NCBI GenBank assembly: GCA_902766875.1
Contig: CACXFI010000072.1
Location: 1 to 34,828 of the forward strand
Source of the DNA: an uncultured Erysipelotrichaceae bacterium
GTDB lineage: Bacteria > Bacillota_I > Bacilli_A > RF39 > UBA660
Direction: 5' to 3'
DNA: 34,828 nucleotides
Shown: positions 7,590 to 15,683 of the stretch, in pieces
How the letters are laid out: every line of letters begins with the position of its first letter
Numbering within the stretch: position 1 is the stretch's first letter
The notes under the pieces: model-generated
The model's database searches: none
What the model was told of the DNA's origin: nothing
The model's input: only the letters and a program-made list of their open reading frames with translations
Program-made: the position numbers and the translations under genes

Positions 7590-8525
7590 TTAATTTTTCC
7601 TCCTTAATAAGTTTAAATATAATTCATATAATTGTTTGTGTTTTTTTACAATAACTTGTAAAATAATACCTACAGTTAATAGTAATAAAGAAATTGTTAA
7701 AAATACTCCTGAAACAATAAGAGTTGGAAATCTTGGAACAAGTCCTGTTTCAAAATATTCTATCACTACTGGAATTCCCATAATAAGAGAAATGCTTAAA
7801 GTTATAAAACTAATTAAATTAAAGAAAGTAGCTGGCTTATATTCTTTAAACAAGACTGCAATTGTCTTTAATACTTTAAAGCCATCAGAATAAGTATTTA
7901 ATTTTGATTTGCTTCCTTCTGGCCTATCTCTATAAGTTACTGGAACTTCTACTAACTTAAAGTTTTTATCTACTGCATGAATTGTCATTTCTGTTTCAAT
8001 TTCAAATCCTTTAGATAATACTGGAAAAGATTTTACAAATTCATATCCAAATGCTCTATATCCAGTCATTATATCCTTCACATTGTTTTTAAATAATTTG
8101 TTAATTAAAAATCTTACTGTTCTGTTTCCTACATTGTGAAATGGTCTTTTGTTTTCAGTGAAATAGGTACTAGATAAACGATCTCCAATAACCATATCTG
8201 CCCTACCAGAAAGAATTAAATCACACATTTCTCTAGCATTTTCTGCTGGATATGTATCATCTCCATCAATCATTAGGTAACAGTCTGCTTCTATATCTCG
8301 GAACATACTTCTAATGACATTCCCTTTTCCTTGACGATATTCATATTTTACAATAGCTCCTGCTTCTTTAGCAATTTTATCTGTACCATCAATTGAATTG
8401 TTATCATATACATAAATATCAGCTTCAGGTAAAGTTTTTTTATAATCATTTACTACTTTAGCAATAGTTTTTGCTTCATTATAGCAAGGAATCAAAACTG
8501 CAATTTTTTTGTTTTCTTTTTTCAT
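7590..8525 (-). CDS. DPM1/CsbB-like polyprenyl-phosphate glycosyltransferase (GT2)
   Basis: A 311-residue GT-A fold enzyme expected to load a sugar from a nucleotide donor onto undecaprenyl phosphate at the inner face of the membrane. Seen: VLIPCYNE at the N terminus, NNSIDGT near 43-48, the metal-binding DGDD at 87-90, the GYRAF motif near 155, and two C-terminal membrane helices at about 233-256 and 268-292. This is the layout of GtrB/CsbB/dolichol-phosphate-mannose-synthase-like proteins. Its start lies directly behind the GtrA-GT-C fusion gene (one base between stop and start codon), so the two probably form one system: lipid-sugar synthesis, flipping, then transfer outside. The sugar is unknown. 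Confidence 0.88.
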   Translation of the reverse strand: MKKENKKIAVLIPCYNEAKTIAKVVNDYKKTLPEADIYVYDNNSIDGTDKIAKEAGAIVKYEYRQGKGNVIRSMFRDIEADCYLMIDGDDTYPAENAREMCDLILSGRADMVIGDRLSSTYFTENKRPFHNVGNRTVRFLINKLFKNNVKDIMTGYRAFGYEFVKSFPVLSKGFEIETEMTIHAVDKNFKLVEVPVTYRDRPEGSKSKLNTYSDGFKVLKTIAVLFKEYKPATFFNLISFITLSISLIMGIPVVIEYFETGLVPRFPTLIVSGVFLTISLLLLTVGIILQVIVKKHKQLYELYLNLLRRKN

Positions 8526-8526
8526 T

Positions 8527-10245
8527 TTACTTCTCCATTTCTATTTGCTTTTCTTGAAAAAACTCTTCCATAAAGAACATGCCAGCCATGATAAATATAA
8601 TAAGACTTCTATATGTAAACCAATAATGTATATATGAATGATTGCTTAAAATAAAGTACCAACATATTGGCATAATGGAAACTATTCCATAAGGAATTAT
8701 TGCCTTTATAGATTCTATTTGAAGTTTTTTTCTTCTTATAAACTTAATTATATAATATATAAATATTGTAGTAAATAACAAATAGTATGCTGGGCGATTA
8801 AAGACTTTAATATTCTTTTCAACTGCATCAAATCTAGTAAAGTTAGTTGCAATATCAGTTCTAACCAAAATTTGATTTAATGCATCTTTAATTAAGTTTT
8901 CATGAAATATTAGACTTGATATAACCCATTTTGAACTCCACATTACTCCATAACCTATTCCCCATATTAAACTGTAAAATATTATTTTCTTTACAATATT
9001 TATCCAATTTTTTTTATTCTTTTGTCTTTTATTATCTAGCATTATATAAAAGATTAGTAATGTTCCTAATGTTACTAATGGATATGTTAATAAATCAAAG
9101 AAACTAGTTGCCATTCCTATAATTAGAAAATAATATGGATACAAGTTTTTTTTATCAAATATATTTTTGTATTTTAGTATAATTAATATACTTATTAACA
9201 TGATATAAAATACTGCTGAAAATTGAAAAGATAATGATATAACAAATGGATTTATAAGCAGTACTGATAGAATAAATGGAATTATAAATTTTTCTCTTTC
9301 TCTAATTTCCATCCATTTACAAATTAGGAATATCAGAATTGAAATAGCAAATACATTCAAGATTCTTATTGCTCTGTAATCGAAGAAAATCATAAGTATC
9401 TTTGCTATAACTAGATTTCCATGCCAATATCTTTCGTAAGCAACTTTTTTTTCTTTATTTTCGCCTTTTATATTTGTAATTAAGCTTTGAACTGGGTTAT
9501 TTCCGTTGTAGTTACCATAAACACGTAATGATTTTTTGATAGCAGATTCATTTTCATTTTTATAATATAATTCATTTAAAATGATTGCATCAGTATAATT
9601 ATCTAATGTTGTAGAAGAATAATCGTCTAATAGAACTGGCCAATTTCCTTGCCCTTCAAAACAAGTAATTGAATTATCTATATTCTTTTGAACTCTATTA
9701 TTAGGTATTAAATATGTAATAATCATTAATAACCATCCTAAGAGAATTGTTACTAACATTATTCCTATTCCTATTAATAATTTTTTTATGAACAGATTGT
9801 TACTTTGTTTATCTTTATTCTTGTTAAAAACTAATAATTTGCTAAATATATAATTTAATATCGTTATTATTATTTGGGTAACCATAGTCCAAATTAATAC
9901 CCATGTGTTAGTATTTAAATTCATAAAAGTAATAAAAAACCACATAATTAAAGCTTCTATGATTAAAGTTATAACTCTTGAACTAAAAAAGTTTGTTATT
10001 TCTTTTATTATATTTTTATTTTTACTTTTAAATACAAAAATTCTGTTTGTTACATAGGCAAAAGTAACAGCGCATATCCAAGATATAATAATTGCTATTT
10101 GTAATTGTTTTGGATTTTTAGCATCAAATACAGTAAATAGTAATCCCCATTTTACTCCTACACTGACAATTGTAGTTAATATACCGACAATTAAATAATT
10201 AGCTATTTCTTCATATTTTTTATATAAGTCAATTATTTTTTTCAT
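8527..10245 (-). CDS. GtrA-like flippase domain fused to a multi-TM GT-C-like domain
   Basis: A 572-residue integral membrane protein with two parts. Residues about 10-145 are a complete GtrA/GtcA domain: four membrane helices, NYLIVGILTTIVS near 16-28, FAYVTNRIFVFKSKN near 62-76 and a final NYIFSKLLVF. GtrA proteins move undecaprenyl-phosphate sugars across the membrane. Residues about 150-572 start with another helix (154-178). A roughly 100-residue extracytoplasmic loop follows, with the acidic LLDDYSS and DNYTDA and an ERYWHG motif, and then about nine more helices. This resembles a GT-C glycosyltransferase, although I do not recognise the exact family. The fusion and the adjacent lipid-sugar synthase suggest a two-gene version of the three-component glycosylation systems. 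GtrA is certain; the GT-C role is inferred. Confidence 0.8.
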   Translation of the reverse strand: MKKIIDLYKKYEEIANYLIVGILTTIVSVGVKWGLLFTVFDAKNPKQLQIAIIISWICAVTFAYVTNRIFVFKSKNKNIIKEITNFFSSRVITLIIEALIMWFFITFMNLNTNTWVLIWTMVTQIIITILNYIFSKLLVFNKNKDKQSNNLFIKKLLIGIGIMLVTILLGWLLMIITYLIPNNRVQKNIDNSITCFEGQGNWPVLLDDYSSTTLDNYTDAIILNELYYKNENESAIKKSLRVYGNYNGNNPVQSLITNIKGENKEKKVAYERYWHGNLVIAKILMIFFDYRAIRILNVFAISILIFLICKWMEIREREKFIIPFILSVLLINPFVISLSFQFSAVFYIMLISILIILKYKNIFDKKNLYPYYFLIIGMATSFFDLLTYPLVTLGTLLIFYIMLDNKRQKNKKNWINIVKKIIFYSLIWGIGYGVMWSSKWVISSLIFHENLIKDALNQILVRTDIATNFTRFDAVEKNIKVFNRPAYYLLFTTIFIYYIIKFIRRKKLQIESIKAIIPYGIVSIMPICWYFILSNHSYIHYWFTYRSLIIFIMAGMFFMEEFFQEKQIEMEK

Positions 10246-10258
10246 GTGTTATCTCCTT

Positions 10259-12130
10259 TTAATTATTATTTTTTATTACTTTACTTAAAACAAACATAGA
10301 ATTTTTATAAATAATTTCATAATCTGACTCTCTTAAATTTTTCAGTTGTTTTGGATCATTATAAGTAATTAAATAATCATATTCTTTTTCTTTAACTTCA
10401 CCATTAAACCAATAATATTCCTGTTTTGTAATTACTTCTCTATAAAGTGTTCTAACCATAATATCTTTATACCAACTATAATCATGAGGATATCTAGCTA
10501 CAATTGTTATTAAATCTTTATTATATATTCTTGGTGCAAAATAAACTGAAAAAATTTTCGATGCTGGTGGTAATTCTTTTAATTGTTTTCCTAATTGCAT
10601 AGAATATATATCTTCTCTTAAAATATAATTATATTTAATGTTGTAATTATCTAATAATATTGTATCTTTGCAAAAATGATATCCGTAATTGATTATTAAA
10701 CAAATTAATAATATATAATAACATGGAACGAATAATTTTATTTTATATTTTATCAACTGATCATATATATTTAAGAAAAGTATTGTTACCACTAGGGGAT
10801 TTTTTGTTATATAAAATAATCTATAATACACGTAAGTAGAAGTAAAATTGTGTGATACAAAAGGTCTTACTAAAGGGTTAAAGAAAAATATAGATACAAT
10901 AGCTGTTACAAATAAAACTGATGGAATTTTTTGATTGATAATTTTCAAATAAATAACATAGCAAACAATAAATAAATTATATAAAATAGTAATTTTACTA
11001 ACTCTGTATGTTTCTAATGAATGAATATAGTTACCAGTAAAACTTAAAAGGCAAAAAATTATAGGTAAAATTATTATCAAATATTTTAAATATTTATTGA
11101 ATACTCTGTTTAGAATATTCTTATATTTTTTTAATAATATGTATATTAAAATTATTGGTATATTTATCCATAATATATTAAATAAAAATGATATATAAAT
11201 AAATGATGGAAATAATATAAAGTAATAATTTTCACAGCAAGCTTTATTATTAAATAGTTCATATGTAAAATAAGAAAATGAAATTATCATAAACAAAAAC
11301 AAAGTACTTGAAGCTAAAGATATAGCTGCAAAATTTACAATAAACAATAAATATTTATATTTATTATCATTTAAATAATTATTAAATAATATCATAAAAA
11401 GTGGTACATATATTTGAAATAACATGAAGGACCCCCAGTATATATGACACCATTCTAGGACTGCTATTAAGAAAAAAGATAAAATTTGAACAATAGCAAT
11501 TAATATTAATGGTTTATTCTTTAGATATTTATTTTTTAAATAAACAAATATTTGAGATGAAAATATTATAGATAATAATGACATTGTTGTTCTAAATGAA
11601 ATAAAAATATTATTAATATTATTATTGAAAAGAGTATTCTGAACTCTATAAAAGAAACTCATTAATAGATAATAACCTTGATATAAATAAACATTATCAA
11701 TATTACCAACTATTCCAGTACGAGGGTCAATACTATTAATTTTATCTATACTTGAATTATCTATAAAAAGACTCATGTAAAATATATCATCGCCCGCTTC
11801 CATTCCAGGAATTATTTTAATTATAAAGAATACAATTATAAATATTAACCAAAATTCGTATCTTTTTATAAAATCAAAATCAAGTATTTTGATATTTTTA
11901 ATCCCCATAATTAATCCAATTAACAGAACGATAAAAGTCCATATATTTACAAATATAGAGCTCAATTGAAAATATTGCATTGGATAATATCCAATTTGTA
12001 ATATCATTAACATAATACAAAAACCCAATATATTTTTTAAATTGTTTATTTTAAATTTATCTTTTATTAGAGATGAGAATCCAATACTTCCAATATACAA
12101 AATTATTACATATAATAGAAACATAAACAT
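10259..12130 (-). CDS. Multi-TM GT-C-like membrane protein
   Basis: A 623-residue polytopic protein with about 12-14 membrane helices and a soluble C-terminal domain of about 130 residues (roughly from 490), probably outside the cell. The first large extracytoplasmic loop contains an acidic pair in PGMEAGDDIFYM, the position where GT-C glycosyltransferases place their catalytic acidic residue. This suggests a transferase using a lipid-linked sugar, possibly of the DUF6077-like type. A polymerase role cannot be excluded because no classical Wzy is visible. The start at 12130 is chosen because AGGTGAT sits 4 bases before it. Upstream in-frame GTG (12139) and ATG (12136) fall inside that binding site. 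It follows the GT2 gene almost without a gap. Confidence 0.6.
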   Translation of the reverse strand: MFMFLLYVIILYIGSIGFSSLIKDKFKINNLKNILGFCIMLMILQIGYYPMQYFQLSSIFVNIWTFIVLLIGLIMGIKNIKILDFDFIKRYEFWLIFIIVFFIIKIIPGMEAGDDIFYMSLFIDNSSIDKINSIDPRTGIVGNIDNVYLYQGYYLLMSFFYRVQNTLFNNNINNIFISFRTTMSLLSIIFSSQIFVYLKNKYLKNKPLILIAIVQILSFFLIAVLEWCHIYWGSFMLFQIYVPLFMILFNNYLNDNKYKYLLFIVNFAAISLASSTLFLFMIISFSYFTYELFNNKACCENYYFILFPSFIYISFLFNILWINIPIILIYILLKKYKNILNRVFNKYLKYLIIILPIIFCLLSFTGNYIHSLETYRVSKITILYNLFIVCYVIYLKIINQKIPSVLFVTAIVSIFFFNPLVRPFVSHNFTSTYVYYRLFYITKNPLVVTILFLNIYDQLIKYKIKLFVPCYYILLICLIINYGYHFCKDTILLDNYNIKYNYILREDIYSMQLGKQLKELPPASKIFSVYFAPRIYNKDLITIVARYPHDYSWYKDIMVRTLYREVITKQEYYWFNGEVKEKEYDYLITYNDPKQLKNLRESDYEIIYKNSMFVLSKVIKNNN

Positions 12131-12139
12131 ATGCATCAC

Positions 12140-13075
12140 CTACTTACTAAAAATAAAATTTATTAATTTATAATAATTTTTATGTAAACAAAATAAATAT
12201 AATCTTTTTGTTATTTTACAATTTTTTATATATTTATTGCGATACCAATTTGGATATTTTTCTTCAACTTCATTTTTAATTTTATAAAATGTATCTTTTT
12301 TATTTGATATATTAGATTTTACTATTTTTATTAATAAATCAACTAATATTCCATTAATAAATAAAAATTCAATTTCCTGTTGATAATTATTATCTATGAA
12401 ATCCTTTTCAATCATTTTATAAGCTTTTAATAAATCATAATTTGTTATATTTATAACATTAGTAGTTCCTTCTTTATTATCCCGATAATAATATAAAGGT
12501 TCATTTATTTTAATAATTTTATTTGCTTTTAATAATACTTTTGATATGAAGACAACATCCTCATAAAACATATTTTCGGGGTAATTAATATTTGTTAATA
12601 TTTCTCTATTAAAAATTTTATTACATGAATGAAAATCCATTAATAATGGCTTATTGATATTATTTTTTAGATATGTACCAGCTTCGCCTTTATTTAAATA
12701 AGATATTGAATTATCTCTATGAACTCTATAAAAATCACAAATGACAATATCTGCATCATTCTCAATAATAGTTGTATACATTTTTTCAATAAAATTGTCA
12801 CTTACATAATCATCACTATCAACAAACATTAAGTATTTACCTGTAGATTTTTTGATTCCTAAATTTCTGCTATCACCTGGTCCAGTATTCTTTTTATCAA
12901 TAAGAATTATTCTTTCTTTATATTTTTTTAAAATATTTAGGCTATTATCAGTTGAACCATCATTAATAACTATAATTTCATATTTACAATCAGTTTTTTG
13001 ATTCAACAAGCTATTTATGCATTTTTCAATATATTTTTCATTATTATAAACAGGTATTATGACAGCTACATCCAA
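12140..13075 (-). CDS. Glycosyltransferase family 2
   Basis: A GT-A glycosyltransferase of about 311 residues, probably cytoplasmic or peripheral on the membrane. It opens with VAVIIPVYNN, has VINDGSTDNS and the metal-binding DSDD in MFVDSDDYVS, and the GPGDSRNLGI segment typical of GT2 enzymes of capsule and teichoic clusters. The most likely start is TTG at 13075, four bases after GGTGAT, which gives MDVAVIIPVYNN. The frame also has GTG codons at 13087 and 13084, but these overlap the binding site. The C-terminal half is helical, with LYLFCLHKNYYKLINF at the end. Acceptor and sugar are unknown. Confidence 0.85.
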   Translation of the reverse strand: MDVAVIIPVYNNEKYIEKCINSLLNQKTDCKYEIIVINDGSTDNSLNILKKYKERIILIDKKNTGPGDSRNLGIKKSTGKYLMFVDSDDYVSDNFIEKMYTTIIENDADIVICDFYRVHRDNSISYLNKGEAGTYLKNNINKPLLMDFHSCNKIFNREILTNINYPENMFYEDVVFISKVLLKANKIIKINEPLYYYRDNKEGTTNVINITNYDLLKAYKMIEKDFIDNNYQQEIEFLFINGILVDLLIKIVKSNISNKKDTFYKIKNEVEEKYPNWYRNKYIKNCKITKRLYLFCLHKNYYKLINFIFSK

Positions 13076-13095
13076 AATAATCACCACGATTCAAT

Positions 13096-13866
13096 TTATT
13101 CATTAATTCTTTTAAATTCATTCTTTCCTTCATCAAATATTGATATAAAATCCAGTAATCCAAAATTTTCTTTATATTGAGAGTATTTAGTAATAATAAA
13201 ATATAAAAGGAATAAAAGATAAAATTTACTATATAGTTTATACATTAAAGCTCCTTTTGATTTTATCATTTCATGATTCCATATTTCACCGGTAGTATTT
13301 TCATCCGGGTGACAATTAATTACTATAGGAATATGAATTATTTTTAATTTATTATCTAAGGCTGTTTTTAAAAATATATTTTCTTCACCACTAATAAAAG
13401 TTGATCCAATCCCAAAATTTTCATCAAACCAAATATTTTTCCCTAAAATACTATTTCTTTTAAAAGTTATTTGACAAGAACATACAGATAAAATAGCTAA
13501 ACTATTATATGTAAATTTTTTCTTACTTCCTAAAATATCATTCCCTTTTTGCATATTAAAAATTATAATATCAGCATCGTTTTCTTCATAAGCTTTAGAT
13601 ACTATCTCTTCATAATTTTCAACAAAGGAAATATCATCATCGGATATTATTACTATGTCAGCAGTAGAGTTTTCAATAAGTCTATTTCTAGATTTGGCTA
13701 TGCCATGTTCATTATAGGAGAACATGGCATAATTACCTTTTTTTTCCTCACTATATTTGGGCATAAATTGATTTACAATAACTGCATTTTTAATATTCTT
13801 TTTCTTTAAATCTAAATCTTGTATTTTTTTTATATTGCAACATGAAATTAAAACTTGAACATCCAT
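13096..13866 (-). CDS. Glycosyltransferase family 2-like protein
   Basis: A 256-residue GT-A-type enzyme. The diagnostic stretch is EHGIAKSRNRLIENS (about 53-67) followed by VIISDDDISF, with the DDD metal-binding motif at 76-78, and later FGIGSTFISGEENIFLK, which fits an acidic catalytic residue in the acceptor half. The N terminus is atypical for GT2: MDVQVLISCCN replaces the usual VSVIIPVYN. A hydrophobic stretch near 215-228 (YLLFLLYFIITKY) may touch the membrane. It begins two bases after the two-domain glycosyltransferase gene and ends shortly before the next GT2, so it belongs to the same transcript. Its specificity cannot be predicted. Confidence 0.78.
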   Translation of the reverse strand: MDVQVLISCCNIKKIQDLDLKKKNIKNAVIVNQFMPKYSEEKKGNYAMFSYNEHGIAKSRNRLIENSTADIVIISDDDISFVENYEEIVSKAYEENDADIIIFNMQKGNDILGSKKKFTYNSLAILSVCSCQITFKRNSILGKNIWFDENFGIGSTFISGEENIFLKTALDNKLKIIHIPIVINCHPDENTTGEIWNHEMIKSKGALMYKLYSKFYLLFLLYFIITKYSQYKENFGLLDFISIFDEGKNEFKRINE

Positions 13867-13868
13867 AA

Positions 13869-15683
13869 TTATCTATCCAACCTTTTAAAACATTTATTAA
13901 TTATTTTATTAGTAAATAAAATTTTTATAAATGGAGAAAATATTCTAAAACAAAACTTATGACAAACTATACAGTATGCTAATGAAAACGCACGAGATTT
14001 TTTTAAATATTTATTATTTTTATCTATAGTCTTTATGTATTTTAGATATTTATCATAGGCACTTTTTTTATCATTTTTTTTATCTAATAAAGTAATTCTA
14101 AGCATTCTATATATACAATGTGTAATAAAAATATAATTTATTTCTTCTTTGTATTTATCAAACTTTTTTTCCTCTATAAAAACTTTTTTAATTTCTACTT
14201 GTGTATCTATTAAACTAATTAAGTTTTTATAACTACAAGTTGCTGATAATCCATAATTACTTGATAAATAATGATACACTACTTTATTGATATAAGTAAT
14301 TTTAGTACTTCTAACCATAGATAATAAAGTAATATGTCCGTCTTCAAAAATGTTAGTAAAAAGAAATGAATTATCAGTAATTAAATTGCGCTTAAAGATT
14401 TTATTCCAGATTGCTGGTTTTATTAATAATATATCTTTATGTTTTTGTAAATTATCATTATAATTTTGAAATATACCTTTCATATACTTTCTATTATTAT
14501 CAAAATGTTCTATATAATCACCAATTACTATATCACTATCATTTTTACTTATTTCACAAGCAAAATGATACAATGTGTCATCTTCTAAATAATCATCTGA
14601 ATCACAAAAATAAATATATTCTCCCTTTGATAATTCAAATCCTTTTTTTCTAGCATAATTAGGGCCTTGTTTTTTTTCAAATTCTATTCTAAATCTTTTA
14701 TCATCACCAATTAATTTCTTTAAATACTTTTCTGTATTATCTATTGAATTATTGTTTACAAAAATAACCTCAAAATTTTTATATGTTTGTTCTTTTAGTG
14801 TTTTAACTAATAAATCCATTTTGTTTTCTGAATTATATACAGGAACAATGACACTAAAAAGAATATTATCTATTTTTGGTAATTCAAAAACATTATTTCT
14901 TTTTTTATCATCAAAATTAGATATTATTTTTTTTATGTTATGTTTTTCCATGAAAACATGAGTGTAATTTCTTGTACGATAGTTTTTATATTTAAAATTT
15001 TGAATTGGGCAGTGTCTAACAGATAGTTTATTAGTAAAACCAACTTTTACATTTTTCTTTTTTGCTTCATAGAAAAAAGCTGTATGTTCTTGTAGTTTTA
15101 GATCGTTATCCCAAAGATTATTTAATATTACTTTTGTTTTAGCTATAAAAAAATTATTAACGATTTCTACTTTTTCATATTCTGGGAAATCATGAATTCT
15201 ATAATTTATAGTTAATATATTATTTTCTTCTTTAAAATTCCCAATATAATTAGTTGGCAATTCATAGCGAAGTAATTTTTGTACAACCTTAATTATTCTA
15301 TCTTTAGGAGAATTTATAATTTTATAATTTCTCATATACCCACCAATAATGTCTAATTCTTTTTCTTTTAAAATATTTAAAGCTGTTTCTAAATCAGTTT
15401 TATTATCAAAAATAAAATCATCATCACATAGACAAAAATATTCTGTTTTTACTTTTTTAACTAAATAATTTCTACCAAATGATAATCCACAATCATGTGG
15501 TAATTCATATACTTCTATATTAGCGTTAGGAAAATCTTTTTCGATTTGTTTTTTGCAACTTTTTAGACTATCATCACCAACTAATATTGGAATATTATTA
15601 TATTTTTTTATAATAGATTTTAATAGAGGCTTTAAACATATGTACCTGTCAAGAGTTTTTATTACGATTGTCAAATCATCCAT
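13869..15683 (-). CDS. Two-domain glycosyltransferase (two GT2-type modules)
   Basis: A 604-residue protein holding two GT-A domains in one chain. Domain 1 (about 1-250) has VIKTLDR, GLSFGRNYLV, the acidic CDDDFIFD at about 86-93 and DLKLQEHTAFFYEA near 194-207. This layout recalls N-acetylgalactosaminyl/galactosyltransferase-type modules. Domain 2 (from about 275) starts FSVIVPVYNS, has VNNNSIDNTE and a classic DSDD at 361-364, and ends in a helical, basic tail. Both metal motifs are intact, so both halves may be active, adding two residues in sequence. The ATG is preceded by AAAGGAA and overlaps the stop (TGA) of the upstream GT-C-like gene by 8 bases. Confidence 0.85.
   Translation of the reverse strand: MDDLTIVIKTLDRYICLKPLLKSIIKKYNNIPILVGDDSLKSCKKQIEKDFPNANIEVYELPHDCGLSFGRNYLVKKVKTEYFCLCDDDFIFDNKTDLETALNILKEKELDIIGGYMRNYKIINSPKDRIIKVVQKLLRYELPTNYIGNFKEENNILTINYRIHDFPEYEKVEIVNNFFIAKTKVILNNLWDNDLKLQEHTAFFYEAKKKNVKVGFTNKLSVRHCPIQNFKYKNYRTRNYTHVFMEKHNIKKIISNFDDKKRNNVFELPKIDNILFSVIVPVYNSENKMDLLVKTLKEQTYKNFEVIFVNNNSIDNTEKYLKKLIGDDKRFRIEFEKKQGPNYARKKGFELSKGEYIYFCDSDDYLEDDTLYHFACEISKNDSDIVIGDYIEHFDNNRKYMKGIFQNYNDNLQKHKDILLIKPAIWNKIFKRNLITDNSFLFTNIFEDGHITLLSMVRSTKITYINKVVYHYLSSNYGLSATCSYKNLISLIDTQVEIKKVFIEEKKFDKYKEEINYIFITHCIYRMLRITLLDKKNDKKSAYDKYLKYIKTIDKNNKYLKKSRAFSLAYCIVCHKFCFRIFSPFIKILFTNKIINKCFKRLDR

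Noticed and set aside
7636..7893. Plus-strand ORF inside the GT2 gene (similar antisense ORFs at 13549-13809, 14411-14653, 19100-19429, 23306-23626, 27813-28115 and 32350-32547)
   Set aside because: All lie opposite well-supported coding regions, have no family resemblance and no ribosome binding site. They are by-products of AT-rich codon use.
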